DNA from: Salinigranum halophilum
GTDB taxonomy: Archaea; Halobacteriota; Halobacteria; Halobacteriales; Haloferacaceae
Reading direction: 5' to 3'
Assembly (NCBI RefSeq): GCF_007004735.1
Contig: NZ_SSNL01000008.1
Coordinates: forward strand, 62,001 to 126,000
DNA length: 64,000 nucleotides
Shown one piece after another: positions 34,685 through 44,195 of this stretch. Made by a program: the position numbers and the translations under genes. How positions within the stretch are numbered: position 1 is the stretch's first letter; the number at the start of each line of letters is the position of its first letter. The notes under the pieces were generated by a model. The model had not been told where the DNA came from and did no database searches. It worked only from the letters and a program-made list of their open reading frames with translations.

Positions 34685-35320
34685 ATGCTCGCAGTCGCAG
34701 GTGGGAAGGGTGGATGTGGGAAGACGACCACGGCCCTCGGGGTCGGCCGTGCGCTCGACGGGGAGACTGTCGTCGTCGACACCGACCGGGACATGCCGAA
34801 CCTCCACGCGATGGCAGGCGTCGACCGGGAGCCGATGGCCGGCGACGACGCGGCCCCCCAGCGTGTCGCCGACGGTCTCTCGGTACTCCCAGCGCCGTCA
34901 CCGACGGGGAGCGACGCGACGGTGACGACGATACTCGACAGGGTCGCGAACCGAACGGACGCACGTGTCGTCGTGGACTGCCCGGGCGGTGCCGGACCGG
35001 ACGCGGCCGCGCCCCTCGCCGCAGCGACCACCGTGGTCCTCGTCTCGACGGCGTGCGCACCCGCGCTGCGGGACGCGACGAAGACCGCAGCGATGGCTCG
35101 TGCGCTCGGCTGTCGAGTCGCGGGGGTCGTGTTGACCCGGACGCGCGTGGCACCTCCCGGAGTGGAGAGGCTCTTCGACGGTCCGGTGCTCGGCACGGTG
35201 CCGAACGCGACGGGGGCGCCGTTGGCGGACGAGCGCGTGCGGGCCGCGTACGCGGCGGTCGCCGCCGCACTCTCGGCACCGGACCGGCCCACGGACGGGA
35301 CGGCGACCTCGGGCCTTTGA
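34685..35320 (+). CDS. MinD/ParA-family P-loop ATPase
   Basis: A 211-residue deviant-Walker-A ATPase: MLAVAGGKGGCGKTTTALG (K-G-G-x-G-K-T-T), switch I region VVVDTDRDMPNLHAM and Walker B ARVVVDCPGG. It is shorter than MinD (about 260) and lacks an obvious amphipathic C-terminal membrane helix, so the product may be soluble. The TATA-like CAAATAC near 34658 gives a leaderless start. No partner such as MinE or ParB is beside it. It could be an orphan positioning or chromosome/plasmid-type ATPase. Confidence 0.88.
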   Translation: MLAVAGGKGGCGKTTTALGVGRALDGETVVVDTDRDMPNLHAMAGVDREPMAGDDAAPQRVADGLSVLPAPSPTGSDATVTTILDRVANRTDARVVVDCPGGAGPDAAAPLAAATTVVLVSTACAPALRDATKTAAMARALGCRVAGVVLTRTRVAPPGVERLFDGPVLGTVPNATGAPLADERVRAAYAAVAAALSAPDRPTDGTATSGL

Positions 35321-35379
35321 GTATCAAGAAAGATATTTAGCCGGTAACTGATATGTGTGCGGAGAGGTAACAGCATCGC

Positions 35380-36006
35380 ATGCCGAACCGGCTTCCGACC
35401 GGAATCACCGTCCTCGACAGGCAACTCGACGGGGGGTTACCGGCAGGAAGCATCGTCTTTCTCGGAGCGCGACCCGCGAGCCAGTCGGAGCTCATCCTCT
35501 ACGAGCTAACGGCCGCTCGGGGGACGCTCTACCTGACGACCGCCCGCTCGGTAGAGGCAGTCAGGGACGCGCTCGAGAACTCGTCGGTACAGACCGGGAA
35601 CCCCACCGTGCGTGACGTCGACGGCGACGGTCCGGTGGACCAGGCCCACCGTCTCATTCGTGGGCTCCCGGACGAGGCGAACCTCATCATCGATATCGTC
35701 GACGTCCTCGAGGGGGTCGAACCCTCGCGCTACCGGATGTTCCTCAACGAGGTCCAGACACACATGATAAACACCGGCGGCATCACCGTCCTCCACGGCA
35801 TGAAGACGGAGCACCTGCCGGCGAACCGGGGACTCACGAAGCACATGGCCGACATCGTCTTCGACCTCGAGACGACGGTCAAAGGCTCCGAGATAGAGAA
35901 CCGACTGGCGATTCCGAAGTTCCGCGGGGGGCGCGCGCTCGACGAGACCATCAAACTGCGACTCACCGAGGAGGTCGACGTCGACACGAGCCGAGACATC
36001 GCGTGA
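35380..36006 (+). CDS. KaiC/RAD55-like protein with a degenerate P-loop
   Basis: A 208-residue protein of the haloarchaeal RecA-superfamily type. The N-terminus LPTGITVLDRQLDGGLPAGSIVFLGA is classic KaiC/RadA, but the Walker A position reads GARPASQSE (residues 29-37) and lacks the GKS/T. Walker B is LIIDIVDVLEGVE. ATP binding is therefore doubtful. A TATA-like TTTAGCC near 35336 implies a leader of about 17 nt with a GGAGAGG element (35361-35367) that could act as a ribosome binding site. A second P-loop-less relative is at 45671. Function unknown. Confidence 0.72.
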   Translation: MPNRLPTGITVLDRQLDGGLPAGSIVFLGARPASQSELILYELTAARGTLYLTTARSVEAVRDALENSSVQTGNPTVRDVDGDGPVDQAHRLIRGLPDEANLIIDIVDVLEGVEPSRYRMFLNEVQTHMINTGGITVLHGMKTEHLPANRGLTKHMADIVFDLETTVKGSEIENRLAIPKFRGGRALDETIKLRLTEEVDVDTSRDIA

Positions 36007-36010
36007 GGGC

Positions 36011-36295
36011 TCAGACGACGAAGGAGGCGAACGTCACCAGCGTCACGAGGACGGTCACACCGACCCACGTGGCTGTCGAGAGCATCGACAGGAGGCCGTT
36101 CCGCTTCGAGAACAGGTAGCCGAAGTACGGAACCATCGGTGAGAGCCGCGGCAGAAGCGGCGGGCGCAGACCGACACCGTACCGAAGGGCGAGGGTGAGT
36201 ACGACGGTGCAGCCGGCCGCGACGAGGGCGACGAGAAGGTCGTCACGGACGCTCTCGGGAAGGTCCATACGAGCGAAGCTGTGGGCCACCTGCAT
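36011..36295 (-). CDS. Small membrane protein, 94 residues
   Basis: Two or three hydrophobic segments are visible: LLVALVAAGCTVVLTLALRYGVG, LPRLSPMVPYFGYLF and STATWVGVTVLVTLVTFASFVV. No family was recognised. The ATG at 36295 is the longest start; one at 36268 is an alternative. It is convergent with the KaiC-like gene, with 4 nt between stop codons. It likely lies in the cytoplasmic membrane. Function unknown. Confidence 0.65.
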   Translation of the reverse strand: MQVAHSFARMDLPESVRDDLLVALVAAGCTVVLTLALRYGVGLRPPLLPRLSPMVPYFGYLFSKRNGLLSMLSTATWVGVTVLVTLVTFASFVV

Positions 36296-36381
36296 AACGG
36301 ATACGATACGCTGTGAGTCGGGAGCACGGCACAGCGGACCGGGTCGACCGGCCGGTCGACCGGCTGTCGAACGACCGAACG

Positions 36382-37455
36382 TTACTCGTCGTCGAGGTCG
36401 GCGTCGAGTTCGTCAGCGATTTCGTCGGCGTCGACGTCGACGTCGTCGAGGTCCACGTCGTCCATGGCCTCTTCGATGTCCTCGGGCGCGGCACCGCCCA
36501 TGCCGCCCATCATGCCACCCATGCCGCCCATCATCCCGCCCATCCCGTCGATGGTCTCCTGGACGATGACGCGGTCGAGGTCGAGGCGGTTCATGACGTC
36601 CTGTGCGATCTGCTGCTTCGAGAAGAGCCACTGCTGGTTCATCGTCATCTGCGGCGTGGCCTCGATGTACAGCGTCTCCTTCTCGACCGTCTCGGTCTCG
36701 TACTCGGGTTCTGCGTCCTCGTCGTCGTCACCGGCTTCGCCGGTTGCTTGAGACTCCTCCGGAGTCTCTCCGTCGTCGGACGCGACTTCGACCTCCTCTT
36801 CGACCTCGTCGGTCTGGATCCAGAGGTCGGGCGTCTGCTGGAGGTAGAGCCCGAACAGGCCCTTGGCCTTCTCGGTGCGGTCGTCGATGACTTCGAGGAT
36901 CTCGTAATCGTACTCGAGGTCCTCACCGGCGAGTGGGTGGTTGAAGTTGACGCGCGCGCGGCCACCGATGATGGTCTCGATGCGGCCCTGCTCGCCGTCG
37001 ATCTGGACCTGCGCACCGGGGTAGCGGTCGTCTTCGTCGATCTTCGAGGCACTGACAGTGCGAATCTCGTCCTCGTCGACCTCGCCGAACGCCTCGGCCG
37101 CGGGGATGGTCACGGTGCCCGCGTCGCCGACTTCGCTCCCGACGAGCGCCTCGTCGACGGCCTCGAACACGTGACCCTCGCCGAGGATGATGATTCTCGG
37201 CTCGAACTCGTACTCGTCGGTGTCGATGTCGGCCTCTTCGGCCACCTCGGCGTCTGTCGTGTCGACGACCATCCCCTCCTCGTCGTCGTCATCGTCGGGG
37301 ATCGTCCGCATGGTGTATGCGAGCCGGACGAAATCGCCCTGCTGGAGGCCGCTTTCTTCCTCCGCACCCTCGGCGTCCGCGTCGACGTCTTCCGCTGCCT
37401 CGGCTTCGGCGGCGTCCAGTTCGTCTGCCGACTCCGCCTGCTGGTCATCGGTCAT
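36382..37455 (-). CDS. FKBP-type peptidyl-prolyl cis-trans isomerase (SlyD-like) with Met/Gly-rich tail
   Basis: A 357-residue acidic protein. Residues about 40-200 form the FKBP/SlyD unit: GDFVRLAYTMR, the flap-type insertion, then NFNHPLAGEDLEYDYEI. Residues about 290-330 carry repeated GMGGMMGG motifs, and the C-terminus is an acidic DE-rich tail. The enzyme catalyses proline isomerisation and acts as a folding chaperone. A TATA-like TTAAG near 37482 is 27 nt upstream of the ATG at 37455, so leaderless. The Met/Gly-rich tail resembles those of chaperonins and may bind unfolded clients. Confidence 0.9.
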   Translation of the reverse strand: MTDDQQAESADELDAAEAEAAEDVDADAEGAEEESGLQQGDFVRLAYTMRTIPDDDDDEEGMVVDTTDAEVAEEADIDTDEYEFEPRIIILGEGHVFEAVDEALVGSEVGDAGTVTIPAAEAFGEVDEDEIRTVSASKIDEDDRYPGAQVQIDGEQGRIETIIGGRARVNFNHPLAGEDLEYDYEILEVIDDRTEKAKGLFGLYLQQTPDLWIQTDEVEEEVEVASDDGETPEESQATGEAGDDDEDAEPEYETETVEKETLYIEATPQMTMNQQWLFSKQQIAQDVMNRLDLDRVIVQETIDGMGGMMGGMGGMMGGMGGAAPEDIEEAMDDVDLDDVDVDADEIADELDADLDDE

Positions 37456-37659
37456 ACTCCAACGGTGAGCCGTCCGACTCTTAAGAATCACGTTTCAGGC
37501 CGCAGACCCGAACCGAGTGGGACCGCGAGCAGCGGGGCCTCCCGACGAGCGAGTCAACGCGACCCGCCGGCCGGACCGAACGTCCCACAGATGGTGTGGA
37601 TTGGTGCGCACACGGCCGAGACGACCACGCTTTTGCCCGGCCTCGCCGTCGTCCGCAGT

Positions 37660-38244
37660 ATGTACGAAGTAGAGGTGAAGCTGCCCGCCGACCACGCGGC
37701 GGTCCGCGCGCGACTCGCCGACCTCGACGCGGAGTCGCTGGGAACCGTCGTCCAGCGCGACACCTACTACGACGCACCACACCGACAGTTCGTCGAGACG
37801 GACGAGGCGCTCCGAATCCGCCGGGTCGAGTGCGAAGCCGGCGACGAGGAGGCCCGCGTCACCTACAAGGGCCCGCTGGTCGACAGCGCGTCCAAGACGC
37901 GCCGGGAGCACGAGACGGGCGTGGCGGACGACGAGACGATGGACGCCATCCTCCAGGCGCTCGGCTTCGAGCCCGTGGCCGTCGTCGAGAAGGAGCGCGC
38001 ACGCTTTCGCGTCGGCGAGTACACCATCACACTCGACGCCGTGACCGACGTCGGCGAGTACGTCGAGGTCGAGACCGAATCGGCGGACGTCGAAACGGCG
38101 CGCGAGGGTGCTTTCGAACTCGTCGAAAGGCTCGGGCTCGACCCCGACGACCAGGTCAGGACCTCGTATCTCGGCTTGCTACTCGGTGCGGGCGACGCGG
38201 GTGACGGAGTCCCTGCCGACCGCGACGGGCCCGATGATTCCTGA
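37660..38244 (+). CDS. CYTH-domain protein (CyaB class IV adenylate cyclase-like)
   Basis: A 194-residue CYTH protein. The signature ExExK appears as YEVEVKL at residues 2-8, followed by YYDAPHRQF, ALRIRR and VTYKGP, all typical of the triphosphate-tunnel fold. Members are class IV adenylate cyclases, thiamine triphosphatases or inorganic triphosphatases; sequence alone cannot choose. A TATA-like CTTTTGCC near 37632 lies 28 nt upstream. The gene points away from the PPIase gene. Confidence 0.88.
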   Translation: MYEVEVKLPADHAAVRARLADLDAESLGTVVQRDTYYDAPHRQFVETDEALRIRRVECEAGDEEARVTYKGPLVDSASKTRREHETGVADDETMDAILQALGFEPVAVVEKERARFRVGEYTITLDAVTDVGEYVEVETESADVETAREGAFELVERLGLDPDDQVRTSYLGLLLGAGDAGDGVPADRDGPDDS

Positions 38245-38311
38245 TGGTAATACACACACAACAGAAACTTTCCGCAAGTTATAGGCGAGGCCCGGCTATA
38301 CCCCTCACACA

Positions 38312-39529
38312 ATGACCGAGCGGAACATCCAGATCGAGTCGGTCGGCCGACTCGCCGTGGAGGACCAGGGGGTAGAGATCGTCGAGCGGAAGGGGTTGGG
38401 TCATCCCGACTCCATCTGTGACGGCATCGCCGAGAGCGTCTCCCGGGCCCTCTCGAACCTCTATCTCGACCGCGTGGGTCACGTCCTCCACTACAACACC
38501 GACGAGACCCAGCTGGTGGCCGGCTCCGCGGCACCCGCGTTCGGTGGCGGCGAGATGCTCGAACCCGTCTACGTGCTCATCGTCGGGCGGGCGACGAAAC
38601 ACTACGTCACCGAGAACGGCACCGAACACAACCTGCCGGTCGACTCCGTGGCCCTCGAAGCCGCCCGTGACTACCTCCACGAGACCATCCCCGAACTCGA
38701 AATCGGGACGGACATCGTCGTCGACGTCCGCCTCGGCGAGGGGTCGGGCGACCTCAAGGACGTCTTCGGCGAGGACGGCCAGGTCCCGATGGCGAACGAC
38801 ACGAGCTTCGGTGTCGGACACGCGCCGCTGACCGAGACCGAGCGTATCGTACTCGAGGCCGAACAGGCGCTCAACGGCCGGTACGCCGACAAGAACCCCG
38901 AAATCGGACCCGACATCAAGATCATGGGCAAGCGCGAGGGCGACCGCATCGACCTCACCGTCGCCGTCGCGATGGTCGACGCCTACCTCGAGGACATGGC
39001 CGCCTACGAGCGGGCGGTCGACGACGTCCAGGCGTTCGTCACGGAACTCGCCACCGAGTACACCGACCGCGACGTCCACGTCGAGGTGAACACCGCCGAC
39101 GACTACGACGAGGGCGCGATCTATCTCACGACGACGGGCACCTCGGCCGAGATGGGCGACGACGGGTCGGTGGGCCGGGGGAACCGCTCGAACGGGCTCA
39201 TCACCCCGAACCGCCCGATGTCGATGGAGGCCACCTCGGGGAAGAACCCGGTGAACCACATCGGGAAGATCTACAACCTCCTCTCGACGGAGATCGCCCA
39301 CACGGTCGTCGCGGAGGTCGACGGCATCCGCGACCTTCGGGTCCGGCTCCTGAGTCAGATCGGCCGCCCCATCGACCAGCCACACGTCGCCGACGTCGAA
39401 CTCGTCACCGAAGCGGGCGTCGAGGTCGGCGACATCGAGTCGGACGTGGCGGCCATCGTCGACCGGGAACTCGCTGCGGTCACCGGGATCACGGAGCGGG
39501 TCATCGACGGCGAACTCCGGACGTTCTGA
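38312..39529 (+). CDS. mat: Methionine adenosyltransferase, archaeal type
   Basis: A 405-residue archaeal-type S-adenosylmethionine synthetase, the usual length for the class. The opening [22 protein letters not shown] and the middle [18 protein letters not shown] are diagnostic of this family, which is distinct from bacterial MetK. It makes SAM from methionine and ATP in the cytoplasm. SAM users in this window include Dph2, TrmO and FlpA. A TATA box (GTTATAGG, centre near 38281) lies 31 nt upstream. Confidence 0.95.
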   Translation: MTERNIQIESVGRLAVEDQGVEIVERKGLGHPDSICDGIAESVSRALSNLYLDRVGHVLHYNTDETQLVAGSAAPAFGGGEMLEPVYVLIVGRATKHYVTENGTEHNLPVDSVALEAARDYLHETIPELEIGTDIVVDVRLGEGSGDLKDVFGEDGQVPMANDTSFGVGHAPLTETERIVLEAEQALNGRYADKNPEIGPDIKIMGKREGDRIDLTVAVAMVDAYLEDMAAYERAVDDVQAFVTELATEYTDRDVHVEVNTADDYDEGAIYLTTTGTSAEMGDDGSVGRGNRSNGLITPNRPMSMEATSGKNPVNHIGKIYNLLSTEIAHTVVAEVDGIRDLRVRLLSQIGRPIDQPHVADVELVTEAGVEVGDIESDVAAIVDRELAAVTGITERVIDGELRTF

Positions 39530-39651
39530 GCCACGCTCGACTCGCCCCGAGTCCGCGAATCACGTGTTTTGTGGCGATATCGATACAATATCTACACCTT
39601 ATATGCGCTTGTAGACAACGTTTAACACACATTCCCGTGTCATACGTGACA

Positions 39652-39813
39652 ATGTCAGCAGACGACGCCGCACCCACCGACTCGCTCACGCCCGACACCG
39701 ACAGCCACCCGAGCCGCACTCCCGACGGCGGCACGAGAGCGTGTTCGAGCGGTCGCGTCCGGCAGACGGCCGCGTACTGGTCGATGCAGCGGACGATGAG
39801 CGACCTCTCCTGA
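39652..39813 (+). CDS. Small protein of 53 residues, unknown
   Basis: ATG at 39652 begins MSADDAAPTDSLTPDTDSHPS and ends ...SMQRTMSDLS. A TATA-like TTTAACAC (centre near 39623) is 29 nt upstream, the leaderless spacing used here. Ser/Thr/Asp-rich with no helix-forming core and no family recognised. It is convergent with ppk1. The promoter spacing argues that it is transcribed. Confidence 0.45.
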   Translation: MSADDAAPTDSLTPDTDSHPSRTPDGGTRACSSGRVRQTAAYWSMQRTMSDLS

Positions 39814-39836
39814 GCCGGTTCTCACGGCGACTCTCT

Positions 39837-42416
39837 TCAGCGCTCGTCCGTACCGCTGTCTACCCAGTACCGCTCGACGAGAGCTGCTGCCGCGTCCGCC
39901 GTCTCCCGGTAGGCGCGGTCCCCCGTCGGCGTCCGTACCGCGAACGCGTAGCGCTGGCTGTCGGGGACGTACCACCGATTCGGGTGCGCTTCGAGAATCG
40001 CCGGGAGTGTGTCGTCCGGGTCGGTCTCCGATGGGTCAGTCTCCGACTCGGAAGCGACAGCCGAATCTGACCCGGCATCGATTTCCGTGGGGGGTTCTGC
40101 GGGTGTGCGGTCGTCCGACGGGGCCGGCGCCGACCCCTCGAGGAGCAGTGTCGTCTCGATCGCGGGGTGTTCGGGGACGATTCCGCGGTCGTCCCCGGTC
40201 TCGTGGGCCGCGCGGGTACACGCCATCAGGACGTCTTGCGTGCAGACAGTCGGTTCGTCCTCGCCCGGGGTGCGCTGGTCGTACGTCCCGTCCGGGTTCA
40301 TCGTCCACGCCGAGCGGTTGTCACGGAGGCAGAGTTCGAGGACGAATCGGAGCTGTTCGCGAACGTCCGGGTCGGTGACGGGAGTGACAGCCTCGACCCG
40401 CTTGTCGAGGTTGCGCGTCATCCAGTCGGCAGAGCCGATGTAGTACTCGGGGGCTCCCCCGTTCTCGAAGTAGAAGATACGCGAGTGCTCCAGGAAGCGG
40501 TCGACGATGCTGTAGACGTCGACGGTCTCGCTGAGCCCCTCGATGCCGGGTCTGAGTCGGCAGATGTCGCGGACGACCAGGTCGATATCGACGCCGGCCA
40601 TCGACGCGCGGTACAGTTCTTCGACCAGGTCGGGGTCCTCCAGCGCGTTGGCCTTGACGACGATGCGCGCCCGACGGCCCGCGCGGGCGTGGTCGGCCTC
40701 ACGACGGACCATCCTTGTCAGGCGCGCTCGCATGGTGACGGGCGAGATGAGTAGTTTCCGAAACTCCTCGTCGAGCGACGGCCCGGTGAAGAAGTTGAAC
40801 ACCTTGACCAGGTCCTGCCCGATATCGCGGTCCGCGGTGAGGAGACCGAGGTCGACGTAGCCTTTCGCCGTGCCCGAGTGGTAGTTGCCGGTGGCGACGT
40901 GCGAGTACAACTGGACGCCGTCGTTCTCCTCTCGCACCACGAGCGCGGTCTTCGTGTGAGTCTTCAGCCCCACGGTGCCGTAGGCGACGTGGATGCCCTC
41001 CTCCTCCAGCGTGCGAACCCACTCGAGGTTGTTCTGCTCGTCGAACCGCGCCTTGAGTTCGACCATCACCGCCACCTGTTTGCCGTTGTCGGCGGCGTCG
41101 ATGAGCGATTGTATCACCTTCGAGTCCGACGCCGTCCGGTAGATTGCCGCCTTGATGGCGAGAACGTCCGGGTCGTGGGCGGCCTCGTCGAGGAAGCGCT
41201 GGACCGTGTCGGTGAAGGAGTGATACGGGTGGTGCAGCAGGATGTCGTCGCGGCGAATCTCGTCGAACACCGTCACCTCGTGACCGTCTGTCGACTCCGT
41301 GAGACCGCCGTCTGCCGGCAGGCGCGGGTGGGGAAGCGGCGACCAGTCGTCGAGTTTCAACTCGGGCCGGTCGTGGTCGGTGAGGTCCATGAACTCGCGG
41401 TAGTCGATGGGACCCTCCAGGTCGTACACCTCCCGCTCGGCGAGGTCGAGTTGCTCCATGAGCAGGTCGCGAATCGCGTCGGGTGCGCCCGCCTCGAGTT
41501 CCATCCTGACCGCGGACGCGAACCGCCGCTGTTCGAGCACCTCCTGAATCGCTTCGATGAGGTCCTCGGCGACCTCCTCGTTCCGCCGGACCTCGGCGTT
41601 TCGCGTGAGCCGAAAGAGCGCAGTGTCGACGATGTCGACGTTCGGGAGGAGCAGGTCGAGGTTGGCGCGGACGACCTCTTCGAGGAGGACGAACCGTCGG
41701 CCCTCGTCGTCGGTGTCGACCTCGACCAGCCGCGGTCGGTTCTGTGGAATCTTCACCCGCGTGAACGTCGGGTCGGTCTCGCCGCGCTTCCGGGTGAGTA
41801 CCGCGAGCGAGAGCGAGCGATTGGAGATGAACGGGAACGGGTGCGCCGGGTCGAACGACAGCGGGGTCAGCGTCGGCAACACGCTCTCTTCGAAGTACGA
41901 ACGCATCTTCGCCTCCTGGGCGTCCGTGAGGTCGTCGTAGTCAGCGACCTCGAGACCCGCCTCGGCCAGCGCCGGTCTGAGGACCTCCCGGTAACACGCC
42001 GACTGGCGCGCGAACATGGGCGCGGCCGCCTCGTGGACGGCCGCCCACTGTTCGTGGGGGGTTCGACCGTCGGTCGTCCGTTCGGTCACCCCGGCGTCGA
42101 TCTGTTGTTTCAGCCCCCCGACGCGCTTCATGAAGAACTCGTCGAGGTTCTTCGTGACGATGGCGAGAAAGCGGACCCGCTCGAGGAGCGGGTTCCGGTC
42201 GTCGAGCACCTGATTCAGAACCCGGCGCTGGAAGGCGAGTTCGGAGAGCTCGCGGTTCAGATACAGGTCGGGGTCGTCGAGCGCGACCTCGCCGTCGGCG
42301 TCGGTGTCGAGGTCGAGGTCGACTGGTGGGGCGGCCGTGCGGACGTGTGAACCGTCGGGAAGGTCAGACATGGCAGGAGCGAAGAGAACGTCGGCGGAGT
42401 CGGACGATATCTCCAA
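39837..42416 (-). CDS. ppk1: Polyphosphate kinase 1
   Basis: About 859 residues, with a PPK1 N-terminal domain (LYLNRELSELAFQRRVLNQV, FLAIVTKNLDEFFMKRVGG), the catalytic half (HHPYHSFTDTVQRFLDEAA, KAAIYRTASDSKVIQSLIDA, LKARFDEQNNLEW) and HSRIFYFENGG, which holds the phosphorylated His region. The reaction is reversible polyP synthesis from ATP. A strong TATA box (ATTAATATAAATGG on the minus strand, centre near 42445) is 29 nt before the ATG at 42416, favouring that start; an ATG at 42371 is also possible. A roughly 130-residue C-terminal extension is Ser/Pro/Asp-rich and less typical. Confidence 0.92.
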   Translation of the reverse strand: MEISSDSADVLFAPAMSDLPDGSHVRTAAPPVDLDLDTDADGEVALDDPDLYLNRELSELAFQRRVLNQVLDDRNPLLERVRFLAIVTKNLDEFFMKRVGGLKQQIDAGVTERTTDGRTPHEQWAAVHEAAAPMFARQSACYREVLRPALAEAGLEVADYDDLTDAQEAKMRSYFEESVLPTLTPLSFDPAHPFPFISNRSLSLAVLTRKRGETDPTFTRVKIPQNRPRLVEVDTDDEGRRFVLLEEVVRANLDLLLPNVDIVDTALFRLTRNAEVRRNEEVAEDLIEAIQEVLEQRRFASAVRMELEAGAPDAIRDLLMEQLDLAEREVYDLEGPIDYREFMDLTDHDRPELKLDDWSPLPHPRLPADGGLTESTDGHEVTVFDEIRRDDILLHHPYHSFTDTVQRFLDEAAHDPDVLAIKAAIYRTASDSKVIQSLIDAADNGKQVAVMVELKARFDEQNNLEWVRTLEEEGIHVAYGTVGLKTHTKTALVVREENDGVQLYSHVATGNYHSGTAKGYVDLGLLTADRDIGQDLVKVFNFFTGPSLDEEFRKLLISPVTMRARLTRMVRREADHARAGRRARIVVKANALEDPDLVEELYRASMAGVDIDLVVRDICRLRPGIEGLSETVDVYSIVDRFLEHSRIFYFENGGAPEYYIGSADWMTRNLDKRVEAVTPVTDPDVREQLRFVLELCLRDNRSAWTMNPDGTYDQRTPGEDEPTVCTQDVLMACTRAAHETGDDRGIVPEHPAIETTLLLEGSAPAPSDDRTPAEPPTEIDAGSDSAVASESETDPSETDPDDTLPAILEAHPNRWYVPDSQRYAFAVRTPTGDRAYRETADAAAALVERYWVDSGTDER

Positions 42417-42544
42417 GTTGGCCGAGGCGTACTAATCCATTTATATTAATCCTCCCGAGTACTCAATAGCTTCGACGGGAGACCACCCAACTTCCGCGGA
42501 GCGATGGCCGGAAACGCAAAGCCCGGTGCGCCGCTACCGGGATT

Positions 42545-43720
42545 GTGGCCCACACTCAGGCGGACGACGTCGTCGTGGTCGGTTACGGCGAACTCGGAGC
42601 GAAGAGCAGTGTCGTCCGGCGGCGGATGCGCCGTCGCCTCGCGACGAACCTCGACGCCGTCTTAGCCGACCGCGGTCTCGATGCGACGGTCGACCAGTCG
42701 TGGGCGCGACTCTACGTCGAGGGTGGCGACACCGACGCCTGTGCGCGGGCGGCCGCCGAGACACCCGGCGTCGTCTGGACGCGGCCGGCGCGGCGCTGTG
42801 AGCCGACGGTCGAGGCGGCTGTCGAGACGCTGTGTGACCTCGCGGCGACCCACCCGCCGGACGCGACGTTCGCCGTCCGCGCCTCGGTCGTCGACGACGG
42901 GGAGGAACGGGAACTCACCGGGCACGACGTCGAGCGGGTCGGTGGTCGAGCGATACTCGAACGGGTCGGCGGCCGGGTCGACCTCGACGACCCCGACAGG
43001 GTGTATCGCGTGGAGTGCCGGTCGAGCGGGACGTTCGCGAGTGTCGTCCAGTACGACGGGCCGGGGGGCCTGCCGGTGGGCACCCAGGGGACCGTCGTGG
43101 CCCTCGTGAGCGGTGGCATCGACTCGCCCGTCGCCGCGTGGCAGCTCCTCCGCAGAGGCTGTCACGTCGTCCCGCTCTACGTCGACCTGGGCGCGTACGG
43201 GGGCGCTGACCACCGTGCGCGTGCGGTCGAGACCACGGCGTTCCTCGGGGAGCGCGCGCCGAACGCCGATACGAGACTCCGAGTCGTTCCCGGCGGACCG
43301 GTGGTCGAGCGCGTCGTGGACGAGACCGACGACACACGGATGCTCTCACTCCGGCGCGCGATGCTCCGGATGGCGGCCGTCGTCGCCGACCGCGAGGGCG
43401 CGAGCGCGCTCGCGACGGGCGAGGTCGTCGGACAGAAGTCGAGTCAGACCGGCCCGAACCTCGCGGTCACCGACGCCGTCGTCGACTACCCGGTACACCG
43501 ACCGCTTTTGGCCTGGGACAAGGCCGACGTCGTCGCCCGTGCTCGCGAACTGGGGACGTTCGACGACGCGACCCTCCCCGTCGGTTGTGAACGGGTCGCC
43601 CCGCCGCACCCCGAGACGGCCGGGACGCGGGCGGCCGTCGAAGCCGCCGAACCGGACGACCTGCTCGACCACGCTGCCAGCGTCGCCCGCGACGTCGAGG
43701 TGGTCGACGAGACCGAGTGA
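42545..43720 (+). CDS. thiI: tRNA 4-thiouridine synthase ThiI-like
   Basis: A 391-residue protein starting at GTG. An N-terminal ferredoxin-like/THUMP region (VVVVGYGELGAKSSVVRRRM) is followed by a PP-loop adenylation motif LVSGGIDSPVAAW near residue 200 and the C-terminal EVVGQKSSQTGPNLAV segment. It adenylates U8 of tRNA before sulfur transfer, and there is no fused rhodanese domain, as is common in archaea. A GTG start is supported by overall length; the TATA-like element upstream is weak. A sulfur donor such as cysteine from the cysK gene nearby is only circumstantial. Confidence 0.93.
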   Translation: MAHTQADDVVVVGYGELGAKSSVVRRRMRRRLATNLDAVLADRGLDATVDQSWARLYVEGGDTDACARAAAETPGVVWTRPARRCEPTVEAAVETLCDLAATHPPDATFAVRASVVDDGEERELTGHDVERVGGRAILERVGGRVDLDDPDRVYRVECRSSGTFASVVQYDGPGGLPVGTQGTVVALVSGGIDSPVAAWQLLRRGCHVVPLYVDLGAYGGADHRARAVETTAFLGERAPNADTRLRVVPGGPVVERVVDETDDTRMLSLRRAMLRMAAVVADREGASALATGEVVGQKSSQTGPNLAVTDAVVDYPVHRPLLAWDKADVVARARELGTFDDATLPVGCERVAPPHPETAGTRAAVEAAEPDDLLDHAASVARDVEVVDETE

Positions 43721-43892
43721 CCGGGGGTCGACGGGTGAGCGGTCGCGAGCCGAAATCGATACGCGGTCACTTACGCGCTCACTCGACACAGTTCGTCCAC
43801 TGCCACTGGATAGTTGCGCGAAGTATTCTCCGAAACAGCGTGAACAATAACACAAAAATGGATTTACGTCGGTGGAGCACCTACGCTCACCC

Positions 43893-44144
43893 ATGTCCCA
43901 CACGAAACGCCATGCCTCCCGCCACCACCCTGGCTCTGACTGGGTCGTCCAGGACGTCAGGTCGTACGCCTACTGGCGCGCGGGAGTCGACGACTGCGCA
44001 GCCTGCGGGGTCGACGTCGCCCTCGACGACGACCACTACGGGATGGAACTCTTCCGCGAGCGTGCCACCGAGGGAAAGCTCGGTGTGGAACGCGAGCGGC
44101 TCGTCTTCTGCTCGCGCGGGTGCGTCGACGCCTGGTTGCACTGA
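43893..44144 (+). CDS. Small zinc-finger-like protein, 83 residues
   Basis: Contains CAACGVD near residue 35 and CSRGCVDAWLH at the C-terminus, giving a CxxC...CxxxC pattern suited to one zinc ion in a treble-clef-like fold. The rest is acidic with several His residues at the N-terminus (SHTKRHASRHH). A TATA-like TTTACG (centre near 43864) is 29 nt before the ATG at 43893. Such proteins are common in haloarchaea; function unknown. Confidence 0.7.
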   Translation: MSHTKRHASRHHPGSDWVVQDVRSYAYWRAGVDDCAACGVDVALDDDHYGMELFRERATEGKLGVERERLVFCSRGCVDAWLH

Positions 44145-44195
44145 CCGACGCCGCCGACCACAACCACTTTACTGGCGCACGGCGACCCCGCAGAC

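Noticed and set aside
36313-37659. Long plus-strand frame upstream of and in frame with the CYTH gene
   Set aside because: It is antisense to the PPIase; the true CYTH start at 37660 has a TATA-like box 28 nt upstream and the family's ExExK motif at residues 2-8.
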